A DNA stretch of 64,000 nucleotides, taken from the NCBI GenBank assembly GCA_029933125.1, contig JAOZOU010000001.1, positions 547,680 through 611,679 on the forward strand. Reading direction: 5' to 3'. This document shows, one piece after another, positions 35,408 to 44,386 of the stretch (positions are counted from its first letter, which is position 1; each line of letters starts with the position of its first letter). The notes under the pieces are model-generated. The model worked only from the letters and a program-made list of their open reading frames with translations. It did not search any database and had not been told where the DNA came from. A program made the translations under genes and the position numbers. The DNA is from a bacterium. GTDB lineage: Bacteria > Arandabacterota > Arandabacteria > Arandabacterales > Arandabacteraceae.

Positions 35408-36700
35408 TTAAAGCCCGGTCGTTTCCTTCCAACCGATTCTCACATAGTTTAGATGCTGAGTAAGATAGTAGGAGATAGCCTCACTGCTATAGAGGATGGC
35501 TGGGTTTCCTCCCGTGAAAGCCCAATCACTTTCACCTTTTACGACAACGGCACCAAGCACCCAAACTGTACCCGTCATTTTGAAATCACCCTCAATGTAG
35601 ACAAGCCCTCGCCAGACAAAATTGCCGGCAGATTTGAATGAGCCTGTGATGTAGAGAAGCCCTGAGCCATCACCGTTATTCCACATGACCTGGGGACCGC
35701 CTGCATTGTCCACGTAGGTAATCCCATCCTGCGGATCTGCAACACCAACATCCGTGTAGTCTGCATTGGCGAGGATTTGAGCCAGATCGTCATCACTAAT
35801 GCCGAGAGTCTGCGCAAGGGTGAGAAACTGGTTACTTGAGGATGTATCTTCAGGCGAAGGATAGCCAGCCAGATCTGTACTACCACGCTTATCTATGATA
35901 TCACCTGTTGTCATGACACCAACAAGACATCCCGCACCAAGGTCATTTGTCCTGCCTGAACACAGCTCCCAAGCCATACATCCTGGAAGTGAAGTATAGG
36001 TGGGTGTGTCAATCCTGTGATTGTGTCCACAAACTGTCACATTACCCCTTACATCAACACCCCTGTCGCAGAGAAGTCCAGCTCGAGCGTTCACATTGAG
36101 GGGGAAGCGCGTTGCCTCCACAACAATCCGACGTTGAGCTGTGCCAGCATGACCTGTTACGGTGATAACTTCAACTGGACTTCCCGATGTAAAATTCTCA
36201 GGTGGATAGCGTGACCCATCGTACAGAACTATCTCACCAGGCTCTCTCACGCCATCATCGTCGAGATCGCGCCATTTGTGCTCAATCGTTATCGCCTGGC
36301 TAGCATCATCAGGCGAGCTGTATTCAAGCCACGAGCCAGCAGCCTGGATTGTAGGTGTGTAGGTTTCACCTGATGGAGCAGTTGGCACTTCATCTGGTGC
36401 GCAAAGGAAAATCTTGACACGCCAACCGGGATCATAAGGCAAACTATCGTCATAGATAGCTGCATTGAAGGTCCCACCGTTTACTGTGATTGATGTGGGA
36501 TTAGAAAGCTCCATTCGATATAGGGCCTCTTCAACGCCAGCCTCGGCCACATAGAGCGCCTGAGCATATTGGGTCTGGTGCTTCGAGATGTTCACTTCGG
36601 TCCTGCTGAGAAAAGCCAGTGTTGTCCCTATTGCAAAGAGCGCAACTATGGTAAGGATTGCAAGTACAAGCCCTGCGCCACGCTCGCTATTTTCGATCAT
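35408..36700 (-). CDS. PilX-like pseudopilin-associated protein
   Basis: 430 residues from ATG 36700, preferred because AGAGGT precedes it and the protein then starts MIENSERGAGLVLAILTIVA. It has the PilX N-terminus: a short basic leader and Gly-rich hydrophobic helix followed by a YAQALYVAEAGVEEALYRME helix. The body is beta-rich and unrecognised; near the C-terminus (LLYITGSFKSAG and KMTGTVWVLGAVVVKG) it resembles the polymer-forming or bactofilin-like repeats that often end PilX-type proteins. Last gene of the pseudopilin operon, 13 bases after the PilW-like gene. Probably exported through the type IV pilus/type II secretion machinery. Confidence 0.8.
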   Translation of the reverse strand: MIENSERGAGLVLAILTIVALFAIGTTLAFLSRTEVNISKHQTQYAQALYVAEAGVEEALYRMELSNPTSITVNGGTFNAAIYDDSLPYDPGWRVKIFLCAPDEVPTAPSGETYTPTIQAAGSWLEYSSPDDASQAITIEHKWRDLDDDGVREPGEIVLYDGSRYPPENFTSGSPVEVITVTGHAGTAQRRIVVEATRFPLNVNARAGLLCDRGVDVRGNVTVCGHNHRIDTPTYTSLPGCMAWELCSGRTNDLGAGCLVGVMTTGDIIDKRGSTDLAGYPSPEDTSSSNQFLTLAQTLGISDDDLAQILANADYTDVGVADPQDGITYVDNAGGPQVMWNNGDGSGLLYITGSFKSAGNFVWRGLVYIEGDFKMTGTVWVLGAVVVKGESDWAFTGGNPAILYSSEAISYYLTQHLNYVRIGWKETTGL

Positions 36701-36713
36701 GGTCTTTACCTCT

Positions 36714-39653
36714 CTAGTCGTTGAAGAAGACAACAACATGCCCCTGACTCAATGAAGTCCTTGTCCCAACAGCAATATCAGGGCGGTAGTCTTTGTTGAA
36801 ATCGTTTATCGTCAGCGTGATCGCCTCACCGATATTTGGGCTCACCCAGGCATTACCGCTCGATGGCAGATATCCGTAGCATTGATATACAAGAAGATTC
36901 CCTGAGTAAGTCCCGGCTTGCTTGATCCCAACTGCAAGATCGGGATAGACATCACTGTCGAACCTATCAACACCCATACAGAGAACTTCCCCGTTGAGGT
37001 GCAGCGTGTCTGATGGTTCATATTCGCCAAATCCGTTCAAGACGCCGAAGGTGCCATCACCATTTCCAAGCCACAGCTCAACCATGCCCGTGCCCTCACC
37101 TGTCTTAGTTCCCACAAGGATATCTAGATCACCGTCTGTGTCTTCGAGCATATCGGTTACAATCAGACAGTTGACCTCACCAGCCGCATCGATTTCTCCA
37201 TGGTAAGCGAACTTCCCATTTGGGGAACCGCGGTCACGGAATATCTCAATCTTGCCTGTATTCACGCCTGAGATAGTTCCAAGGATAACGTCATCCGCCG
37301 GGCTATTGCAGACATCACCGACACCGAGATCTCTTACTGAATTGAGCACCGGTCCACCAATATCATCATAGATATCATCCGAAGTGTGGCTGAAATTGCC
37401 TGAACCGTCATTAAACCAGACTTCAAGTTTGCCTTGAGGATAAAGGTACTCGGTCCCAATCAATGCATCAGGATCACCATCATCATCAACATCAGAAAGT
37501 TTTATCGCGAGAATATCTGCGAGTGTACTTGCTACAAAGAAACTGCTCGGAGATGTTGGGAGCTTACCCTTGTGACTTCCATGGGTCTGGGTAAGCCAAA
37601 CAAGTACCCGCCCTGTGGCACTCGTAAGTCCTGTTACGACATCATTGACACCATCACCATCAACATCAGCAGCGTCTATTGAATAGATATCCTCAGCGGG
37701 GGTACGGCTATAGGTTGGTTCCTGCTCAAAAATTGCTGAGTTCGGAGTACTCGAGTTGCGCCAGTTGTTGAACCATACATTGAGGTTGCTTACGCCGCTA
37801 ACGTACTTCGTGCCCAGGATTATCTCTGGCTCGTTTTTGTTGTCCTCGTGGAGATCGGCTGATGTTATGCACAGAGCACGCTGGGTCTCGCCAAGGGTTA
37901 TCACTGTGAAGCTAAGATCGGTCGCAAGTTTGTCACCAAAATTGACTGTCACAGTTGATTCGGCCTGTACAACAACACCCGTAACGTGGTTTATCGTCGT
38001 GGATTCATAGCCACCGAGATCCTCCTCAGTCACATCATATGTGCCCGGTGCGACTGTGAAACTGTAAAGCCCGTCAGCATCAGTGAGAGTGCTGTCACCT
38101 GTATTCAGTCTGAGAACAACACTTGCAATCCCCGATTCGCCTGGATCAAGAATTCCATCTTCGTCGCTATCAAGGAAGACCTTGCCAGCTATTGTCCCAG
38201 TTGATCTTACAGGCAAAAGGCCGAAGTTGACATGAACTGTATCGCCTTCACCACTTAGAGTCCTGTCAACAGTCGTCGGACCAACAGCTGCATAGCTCGG
38301 AGGCACAACGAGGGTTATTGAATAGGTCGAGACGGGAACGAGGAACATGTATGAACCATCCCACGAGGTTGTATCCCTATCACCAGTGTTGAGATAGATT
38401 TCAACGTCGGAAACACCATCTCCAGTAGGTATCGGGTCTTCCCCAGGAACCTCTTCATAAAGGAGGACACGACCCAAAATCAATCCGTAGCCACCTATGG
38501 CTTTGTCTCCAAAATTTACGCGGGTGGCTGCACCTTTCACGGCTGTAACTACAACTGCATTCGGTGTTGTTGAAGTGTAACCTACTGGATCGACCTCCGT
38601 CACGGTATAGGTACCTGGGTCAACCCTGAATGCATAGCCTCCCGCAGCATCTGTCGTTCTCTGAGCGCCGGTGTTGAGCCTCACTGTGACACCCGAGAGG
38701 CCACTTTCGGCGAAGCCCTGAACGCCATCCGAATTAAGATCATTGAAGACAAGGCCGACGATATAGGCTGAACGCAACGGCGTATTTCTTACGGTAACTT
38801 CTGAACTTATGAGGGTTTCCCTGTAGCCTTCGTTTCTGCTCACCCTCGGATCGGTCGCCCTTGCACTGCCAATAGCATTGATACCTATTCTTTTGATAAG
38901 GGGAAGCGTCCCGGCAGGTATGGGGGTAAGAGTCGCTATTTCAGATTGCTGCAGAATGCCGTCACCTGAAACGTCGCCCCAGAGAACATCAGGTGTTGAT
39001 GCATCACCGTCATCATCATACCAGTAGGTGAAAAGCGGCATGGGGTAGCTGCCGTCATCGTAAGGATCAGGCCCTCTCACGAGAGCTATTTGCTGGCTTT
39101 CTCCTCCGTTGGACGAGCCATTGTAACCATAGACCTGTCTTATAAGTGCATAATCGTAGGGGTTGCGCGTTTGCTCAATGGCATCATCACCGTTGTCTCC
39201 GTCATCGATCACGCCATCGTTGTTGGAGTCCAGGGTTAGCCTTATCGTTTCAGCCCCCGTTGTGTAGGTACGCGTTGGGGCATAATGAACTGCGCCTGAG
39301 GGCGGCACTGTGGCTGGAGATGCATCGATATCGATAGCGGTTGGATAGCCGGGGCTACTGCTATTATCAGGATTTGGCTCAATGTTGGCATTGAAAATCA
39401 ACTCGTAAGGAGATGCATAAACAATACTTAGCTGCCCATTGCCGACGTCAACCCCATAGCCGACCGACCGCAAATCACGCGTAAGATAATCCACTGCAAC
39501 CCTTGCATTCTGCTGTGCCTGAGCATCGATGGAGGCAATGCGGGATGCGCGACGGCTACTGTTAAGCACATAGAACAGGGCTATCGCTATGATTCCAGCA
39601 ACAACGAGTACGATAAGTGTCTCAATCAGGGTGAAACCTTTGTTTCTACCCAT
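36714..39653 (-). CDS. PilW-like pseudopilin fused to three CnaB/SdrD-like repeats and an FG-GAP-like region
   Basis: 979 residues. The N-terminus is a class III prepilin signal, MGRNKGFTLIETLIV, with cleavage after G6 and the E5 of mature pilins. Residues to about 290 form a PilW-like pilin body. Then three CnaB/SdrD-like repeats start near 295, 388 and 484, each beginning GxVFxDxxxDG or similar, containing TDAxGxYxFxVxPGTYxVTE and ending VNFGDK. From about 575 to the end are FG-GAP/VCBS-type repeats (DVDGDGVNDVVTG, DVDDDGDPDALIG, DTDGDLDILVG), expected to fold as a propeller. Such large modular appendages on a minor pilin are unusual. Probably displayed at a pilus tip or the cell surface. 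Confidence 0.82.
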   Translation of the reverse strand: MGRNKGFTLIETLIVLVVAGIIAIALFYVLNSSRRASRIASIDAQAQQNARVAVDYLTRDLRSVGYGVDVGNGQLSIVYASPYELIFNANIEPNPDNSSSPGYPTAIDIDASPATVPPSGAVHYAPTRTYTTGAETIRLTLDSNNDGVIDDGDNGDDAIEQTRNPYDYALIRQVYGYNGSSNGGESQQIALVRGPDPYDDGSYPMPLFTYWYDDDGDASTPDVLWGDVSGDGILQQSEIATLTPIPAGTLPLIKRIGINAIGSARATDPRVSRNEGYRETLISSEVTVRNTPLRSAYIVGLVFNDLNSDGVQGFAESGLSGVTVRLNTGAQRTTDAAGGYAFRVDPGTYTVTEVDPVGYTSTTPNAVVVTAVKGAATRVNFGDKAIGGYGLILGRVLLYEEVPGEDPIPTGDGVSDVEIYLNTGDRDTTSWDGSYMFLVPVSTYSITLVVPPSYAAVGPTTVDRTLSGEGDTVHVNFGLLPVRSTGTIAGKVFLDSDEDGILDPGESGIASVVLRLNTGDSTLTDADGLYSFTVAPGTYDVTEEDLGGYESTTINHVTGVVVQAESTVTVNFGDKLATDLSFTVITLGETQRALCITSADLHEDNKNEPEIILGTKYVSGVSNLNVWFNNWRNSSTPNSAIFEQEPTYSRTPAEDIYSIDAADVDGDGVNDVVTGLTSATGRVLVWLTQTHGSHKGKLPTSPSSFFVASTLADILAIKLSDVDDDGDPDALIGTEYLYPQGKLEVWFNDGSGNFSHTSDDIYDDIGGPVLNSVRDLGVGDVCNSPADDVILGTISGVNTGKIEIFRDRGSPNGKFAYHGEIDAAGEVNCLIVTDMLEDTDGDLDILVGTKTGEGTGMVELWLGNGDGTFGVLNGFGEYEPSDTLHLNGEVLCMGVDRFDSDVYPDLAVGIKQAGTYSGNLLVYQCYGYLPSSGNAWVSPNIGEAITLTINDFNKDYRPDIAVGTRTSLSQGHVVVFFND

Positions 39654-39675
39654 ATTCCACCTCTCAAGTCTATTG

Positions 39676-40053
39676 TCAGCCTCTGCGATGTGAAACCAAT
39701 CTCACCTCACGAGTGGTTGTTCCATGTGGATAGGTAACCCAGACTTCAATCCGCTTCATCCCAGCTATGGGCGTGTCATTTGTCACCGACCAGTAGCGAT
39801 TGAAACTTGATTTCACAGGATTACCGGGATCAGCATGAGTCCCTTCAGCAAGATCACTATCGGTTGAACGAGCATTGAGCAGGATCTCCATCTTTGCCTG
39901 AGCAAGGTCTGTAGCAATTGTTCTCTGTTTACTTTCGTTTATGTGCTGGGTGCCAACGGGAAAGAGACCTGCAAGTCCCATGAAAGCGATAGCTATGATT
40001 ACGCAGACAACCAGCAATTCGACCAGAGTCAATCCTCTTTGATCACCTAACAT
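39676..40053 (-). CDS. PilV-like pseudopilin
   Basis: 125 residues. Prepilin leader MLGDQRGLTLVELLVV (cleaved after R-G, Glu at mature position 5) and a single hydrophobic helix, then a small pilin body (KQRTIATDLAQAKMEILLNA) typical of PilV/type II minor pseudopilins that join the pilus-tip complex. It lies 22 bases upstream of the PilW-like gene and 172 after the FimT/GspH-like gene. Family call is from the N-terminal signature; the body is too short to discriminate PilV from GspI. Confidence 0.82.
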   Translation of the reverse strand: MLGDQRGLTLVELLVVCVIIAIAFMGLAGLFPVGTQHINESKQRTIATDLAQAKMEILLNARSTDSDLAEGTHADPGNPVKSSFNRYWSVTNDTPIAGMKRIEVWVTYPHGTTTREVRLVSHRRG

Positions 40054-40225
40054 CGCTCATTCTCCCTGTGCGTTCTCCTTGCCCATTTTCATTGCTCATC
40101 CTGCCTCCTCACCCTCCATGGCTTTTCCTGCTTGCTCACTTCCCTTGCTCGTCCTCCGCCTCCCTAGCTATCCATTCTTGAACTCCTGGCTTTTTTGCTC
40201 TGTTTTGTTCCCTCGCCCTTGAGGC

Positions 40226-40738
40226 TCAGTCTTCTTCATAGGCAAAGATGTCTGAAACATAAATGAGACCTGTCGGTGCGTTGACGATTATCCTCTCAGC
40301 TCGGTTGTTGCTGTTGACGATGACAACATCGCCACTTTCATCCGCTGATCCCGTTGCAGAGAAAACCACGTCGTCCTCGTCAAAATTGATATCGGCAAAA
40401 CTTAGACCACCAGGGAGATTGTATGGCCCTGCCTGAGTCTCACCAGCATCGCATACGCCATCACCATCAGCATCTTCGAAAAGCAAATAGGTCCCATCGT
40501 CTTCATTGAAGACTACAACCACGGGCAATGCCGTTGCGACGGCTCGTTGGCGAGCTAGCTTTAGGGTGCCAGCCACGCCTTCGGAAGCTTGAACGAGCGT
40601 TACTGAACTTGTGTGACGCCTAACACCGGGAAGTGTAGCTGCAAGAATGAGCGCCATTATCATTACAACAACCATCAACTCAATAACGGAGAATCCACCT
40701 TGCCTGTTTTGTCCTGTGATGGCTGTCTTGCTTCTCAT
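40226..40738 (-). CDS. GspH/FimT-type pseudopilin
   Basis: 170 residues from ATG 40738, chosen for GGAGG five bases upstream. The leader ends QGGFSVIELMVVVMIMALI (cleavage after G, mature Glu5), followed by the GspH hallmark helix (SEGVAGTLKLARQRAVATAL) and a beta-rich body. It is the first gene of a four-gene pseudopilin operon in the order FimT/GspH, PilV, PilW-like, PilX-like, the usual minor-pilin order. Upstream is a 380-bp non-coding region with a possible structured leader. Confidence 0.85.
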   Translation of the reverse strand: MRSKTAITGQNRQGGFSVIELMVVVMIMALILAATLPGVRRHTSSVTLVQASEGVAGTLKLARQRAVATALPVVVVFNEDDGTYLLFEDADGDGVCDAGETQAGPYNLPGGLSFADINFDEDDVVFSATGSADESGDVVIVNSNNRAERIIVNAPTGLIYVSDIFAYEED

Positions 40739-41120
40739 TTCAGCCTCCAATCGCGTACAATACTAAAACCCGAAATCCAGAATGTGCACAGACCGTGCCA
40801 ATAGCTTTATCGACAGGTTGCCCTGGTGACCTTAACTCATTAAACGAAAGGGGGTTAGATCAGGACTGAATTTGCTTGATAAGCGATTGCTGAGGTGAAG
40901 GTGCAAAATGCAATGTGGCAATGCAGGAAGCACGGAATTTTCAGGGGCTCGGGGGCTTATATGGGAGCGAGATTTTCTTCCGTGGAGAGCGAGACGGCAA
41001 TTTCTCCTTTCACTCCTGAGGTGGCAACGAGGCGCAAGGGTGGTGCTTTGCCAACCGAGAAGAAACCTGGATTTCCCTTCTCAGAATATCGAGGTTCTAC
41101 GCCACAAGCCTAAAGGCGCG
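40739..41120 (-). other. Non-coding region upstream of the pseudopilin operon
   Basis: No convincing gene. On the minus strand, within 100 bases of the GspH start, are two small hairpins: CAGG-GCAA-CCTG with a GNRA loop (plus coordinates 40814-40825) and a GCAC/GTGC stem (about 40785-40798). The layout (GNRA hairpin, AAAGC, second stem) recalls a cyclic-di-GMP-I leader but the consensus is not met. The rest, 40860-41120, shows no feature I can name. Confidence 0.3.
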
Positions 41121-41420
41121 CTACCCAAGCTTAGATTGAACTGCTGATTTCTTACCGTCAATTGTCAAAGGCTTGTCTCTGCGATCGTCGATCTTAACAG
41201 ATGTGAGAACTCTGACCGCTCCCTGCTCAAAGCATGCTTCATGAACTTTCCTAACAACTTCAAGGATTGCTGCCACATCCCCCTCAACATTCGTGCTCAT
41301 TGAAGAGAGCTCATACTTCAATCCGCTCTCCTTGACTATCTTGACAGCTTGGGCAACGTAGTTGCTTATACTCGGGCTTGGAGTCCCAACCGGCACAACG
41401 CTTATCTCAGCAACAGCCAT
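41121..41420 (-). CDS. MTH1187/YqgV-type thiamine-binding-fold protein
   Basis: 99 residues, the family's normal size. It begins MAVAEISVVPVGTPSPSISN and has YELSSMSTNVEGD and a VRVLTSVKIDDRRDK strand, which together define the MTH1187/YkoF-like ferredoxin-fold dimer family; several members bind thiamine or related ligands. No membrane or signal region. It stands alone between the nitroreductase (152-bp gap) and the pilin leader region, all on the same strand. Function in this host unknown. Confidence 0.88.
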   Translation of the reverse strand: MAVAEISVVPVGTPSPSISNYVAQAVKIVKESGLKYELSSMSTNVEGDVAAILEVVRKVHEACFEQGAVRVLTSVKIDDRRDKPLTIDGKKSAVQSKLG

Positions 41421-41573
41421 GGTGACCTCCTTTCACATTTGGCTTCGTATCCCTAAACTTCCACGTTTTTTATTCGATGTTATCTCATATCTTCGAATTT
41501 ACCTTTCTTACATATTTCGTTGCTCACGGCCCATCGTTGCAATCCATCGCAGCGATGCTTCGCGGTCCGGGTT

Positions 41574-42068
41574 TCAGAACTTCTCCCAGTGAAGTACATC
41601 TGAAAGAGCGCGCTTACCATGAGGCTTTGGCTGCTGAGCAGGATAGCCAAGGGCAATCAGAGCAACAAGCTTGTGGTCCTTGGGCACTCCCAAGAGCTCA
41701 GCAATGGGCTCGCCATAGGCTTTGCCATAGCCGGCAACCCAGCATGTGCCAAGTCCAAGTGCATGGGCAGCGACAAGCATGTTCTCAGTTGCTGCTGAAC
41801 AATCCTCAAGATAATGTTTCACATCTTTTGAAAAGACGACTATGCAGGCACCAGCCTGAGCAATGAACTTACCATAGTCGGTGAGATCGGCGATACACTT
41901 TCGGGTCGCTTCCTCGGTCACAACAATAAACTCCCATGGCTGAATGTTGTTTGCTGAGGGTGCCAACCGACCACAGTCAACGATCGTCCCAATCAGTTCC
42001 TTAGGAACTGGCTTGGGTTCATAGACCCTTACGCTACGCCTCCCTTTCAAAGCTTCAATTGCGTCCAA
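41574..42068 (-). CDS. Nitroreductase-family flavoprotein
   Basis: 164 residues, a short member of the FMN-dependent nitroreductase family. The N-terminal RRSVRVYEPKPVP contacts FMN phosphate; LAPSANNIQPWEF, AATENMLVAAHALGLGTCWV and VALIALGYP are the other family motifs. It reduces nitro compounds or quinone-like substrates with NAD(P)H; physiological substrate unknown. Cytosolic. Its promoter should lie in the 408-bp divergent region shared with the AT-rich methyltransferase gene. Confidence 0.92.
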   Translation of the reverse strand: MDAIEALKGRRSVRVYEPKPVPKELIGTIVDCGRLAPSANNIQPWEFIVVTEEATRKCIADLTDYGKFIAQAGACIVVFSKDVKHYLEDCSAATENMLVAAHALGLGTCWVAGYGKAYGEPIAELLGVPKDHKLVALIALGYPAQQPKPHGKRALSDVLHWEKF

Positions 42069-42476
42069 GCGGATCCACCTCCTCTCAAGTCTTGAGTCAG
42101 TGCGTCTTCAGTCCTGACAACATGCATTGTATGCCAGGATGTGTGGCTGTCATATACGATCAAGCACGTGCACTATAGATAATAGAAAGCCTGATCCAAA
42201 ACTCAAGTCAAATGGGTTCTTCCGAAATAGCAACCCCTGAGGGAAAGGGATATTCAAAAACTCCTGTGTCATGCTGATAGTGAATCAACTGGAAATTATG
42301 CTTTTGTCCCAAGAAGGGACTTCAACAATATGAACCCACTTGCGAATCTTATGAAAGCAGGTGTAGGATGAGCGAAAGGGGAAAAAGATCTCAACCGGAG
42401 GCAAGTACATCCGAACAATTCGGGTATGAATGGGTTATAAGCCATTACATTAAAAAGATACATTGGGGGTAGAGAG
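42069..42476. other. Divergent intergenic region at the edge of an AT-rich island
   Basis: 408 bp between the nitroreductase and the methyltransferase. I find no gene; the only open frames overlap nonsense. GGGGGTAGAGAG at 42466-42476 is the ribosome binding site of the methyltransferase. G+C falls across this stretch, marking the left edge of the AT-rich segment that runs to about 44090. Confidence 0.4.
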
Positions 42477-43052
42477 ATGAAGAGTCTTAAAGCAAAAATG
42501 TTTAACAAAAAGGCATCCGACCCGAGAAATAAACCCAATCAGATTATAGAAGCTATAGGACTAAAATCTGGTCAGGTTATCGCTGATATAGGATCAGGTG
42601 GTGGTTATTTTACATTACGGTTTGCTGAAATAGTGGGTGAAGAGGGAAAAGCTTACGCAGTAGATACAGATGAAAAACTTTTAGAATTCGTGAACAATAA
42701 TGCTAAGCAGAAAGGACTAAATAATATAATTACGGTGTTAGCCAAAGATAAATTGGAGCTACCGAAAGAAAGTTTGGATTTTGTGTTTATGCGCAATGTG
42801 GCACATCACATATCAAACCGTGTTAGTTACTTTAAGGATCTGAAGAGATTTCTGAAGCCTTATGGCAAAGTGGTCATAATAGAGTATAGGAAAGGCAAAC
42901 CGTTTACATTCCGTGGAATGTTTGGACATTATGTATCCAGGGAAGCTATTGTTCAAGAAATGGAGGAAGCAGAGTATGTTTTGGAAAAAGAATTTGATTT
43001 TTTACCAGAACAACATTTTGTGATCTATTTGAATAAACAAAAAGAGGCGTAG
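42477..43052 (+). CDS. Class I SAM-dependent methyltransferase (UbiE/methyltransferase 11-like)
   Basis: 191 residues. Motif I is VIADIGSGGGYFTLRFAE, followed by AVDTDEKLLEFV (acidic loop), and FVFMRNVAHHISNR is the motif IV-like region; KPYGKVVIIEY is post-IV. It acts on a small molecule or lipid, not on DNA, since no target-recognition domain exists. G+C is far lower than the neighbours (19 of 60 bases at 42721-42780), indicating recent acquisition together with the downstream PD-(D/E)xK gene. Substrate unknown. Confidence 0.85.
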   Translation: MKSLKAKMFNKKASDPRNKPNQIIEAIGLKSGQVIADIGSGGGYFTLRFAEIVGEEGKAYAVDTDEKLLEFVNNNAKQKGLNNIITVLAKDKLELPKESLDFVFMRNVAHHISNRVSYFKDLKRFLKPYGKVVIIEYRKGKPFTFRGMFGHYVSREAIVQEMEEAEYVLEKEFDFLPEQHFVIYLNKQKEA

Positions 43053-43229
43053 ATGGTATGAGCATAAATCTGGCAACCGCGTATATCAAGCGGGTATCTA
43101 GCTTCGTGCCTCCGGCACTTCGCCCAAATCCTCACTGCGCTTGGACTTCGAATTCCCCTAGACGTCATTGGACATTACTGGGCTTATGGTTTTCCGTACG
43201 ATCACAGGCTAAAGCAATGGACGATAGTC

Positions 43230-44087
43230 ATGAACGCATTTGATTACATTTTGTCTAAGCAACTCCAGTGGGCACATCGCAACAACATAACAATTGTTAG
43301 GAGCAGCGGTAGCACTGGTCGCCAGGTCTATACTCAAAAGCTAGATGACAACCTCTTCGAGCCTCTGCTACCTGATGTTCGAAGTGATTTTATTCAAGGT
43401 GATGGCAGAGAATTAGCCGGAAATCCCTGTAAAATGCAAGCAGTTCACTCTTCATCCGTATTGAGTGTAAATATTTTCCAATACTGGAAAAGGATAGACC
43501 AAATCCCTGCTATAGCTGCCGCATGTGGATTTTGCAATAGAAGTAATAACGCCTCCCAAGATATCAATTTCGAGGTTAAGTTCCCAATAACTAGCGAATT
43601 CCAGTATAGCCCGAACATTGATGTTGTCATTAGAAACTCACCGAAATTCAGGTACAGAGTTTTTGCAATAGAATGTAAGTTCTCGGAAGCGTATTCCTCA
43701 CGAAAGGCTTCCGGGATTGACCCCAGATATATTGAGTTAAAGAATTTGTGGGCTGATATACCAAATCTATACAAGTTCGCAAGAACAATAAGTCCTGTTG
43801 ATCGTAAATTTGACCATCTAAGTCCGGCTCAATTACTAAAGCACATCTTAGGACTGAAAGAAAAGTTTGGTAGGAATAAGTTCCGACTTCTCTATCTCTG
43901 GTACGATACGATAGGACTGGAGAGTGCAAAGCATCGTCGAGAAATAAAGGAGTTTGTTGAAATAACAAAGGCAGACGGCATCTATTTTCATGCTATGAGT
44001 TACCAGGAATTGATTATTAAGTTGTCAAACAACTATAGGGACATACATAGAGACTACATAGATTATATCACCGAACGATATCTATGA
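43230..44087 (+). CDS. PD-(D/E)xK nuclease-like protein
   Basis: 285 residues. The motif D131 (PNIDVVIRN) ... E148-C-K150 (VFAIECKFSE), on consecutive strands, is the PD-(D/E)xK active-site layout of restriction and repair nucleases; HSSSVLSVNIFQYW (about 71-84) is a second conserved-looking block. Families of this type are often solitary restriction-like ORFs. There is no cognate DNA methyltransferase next to it; the adjacent methyltransferase is small-molecule type. Start ATG 43230; the same frame stays open back to 43068 without a start codon, so a longer, frameshifted ancestor is possible. AT-rich like its neighbour. Confidence 0.65.
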   Translation: MNAFDYILSKQLQWAHRNNITIVRSSGSTGRQVYTQKLDDNLFEPLLPDVRSDFIQGDGRELAGNPCKMQAVHSSSVLSVNIFQYWKRIDQIPAIAAACGFCNRSNNASQDINFEVKFPITSEFQYSPNIDVVIRNSPKFRYRVFAIECKFSEAYSSRKASGIDPRYIELKNLWADIPNLYKFARTISPVDRKFDHLSPAQLLKHILGLKEKFGRNKFRLLYLWYDTIGLESAKHRREIKEFVEITKADGIYFHAMSYQELIIKLSNNYRDIHRDYIDYITERYL

Positions 44088-44330
44088 TATTCTGTAACTC
44101 GAAAATGATGTGCGAGAGACGCCCACTGGCCGGCTAAATCTCCCTTGATAAGGAATTCTCACCACAGGAAACTGGGCTTATGTTGGCATCTTATGCAGGG
44201 CAAGAGTGTCACAGGCTTCATTGGCAATCCGAAACAGCAAGAGTGGAAAAATAAGGGCCTTATTTTAGCTGTTTTCCGCTTGTACGGACAAGCTGGGATG
44301 GCACTTCAAACGAGCTTGGAACAGCAATCA

Positions 44331-44362
44331 ATGAGGGGAGGCAATGGCCTGCCTCCCCTCAT
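44331..44362 (-). terminator. Long perfect hairpin downstream of the lamin-tail gene
   Basis: A 13-bp perfect stem (ATGAGGGGAGGCA pairing with TGCCTCCCCTCAT) around a 6-base loop (ATGGCC), 25 bp after the lamin-tail protein stop. No T-tract follows on the minus strand, so it may end transcription inefficiently or protect the 3' end. Confidence 0.65.
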
Positions 44363-44386
44363 CCCTGATATCGGATCGACACGCCA

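Noticed and set aside
40895-41113. Two overlapping open frames upstream of the thiamine-binding-fold gene
   Set aside because: No start signal, no protein-like composition and no match; treated as non-coding.
42296-42538. Leftward 80-codon open frame across the methyltransferase start
   Set aside because: It is hydrophobic only because it reads the complement of an AT-rich leader; overlaps the methyltransferase gene and its ribosome binding site.
43058-43243. A 61-codon open frame between the methyltransferase and the nuclease-like gene
   Set aside because: It overlaps the nuclease start, has no similarity or conserved composition, and sits on the short G+C-rich link.
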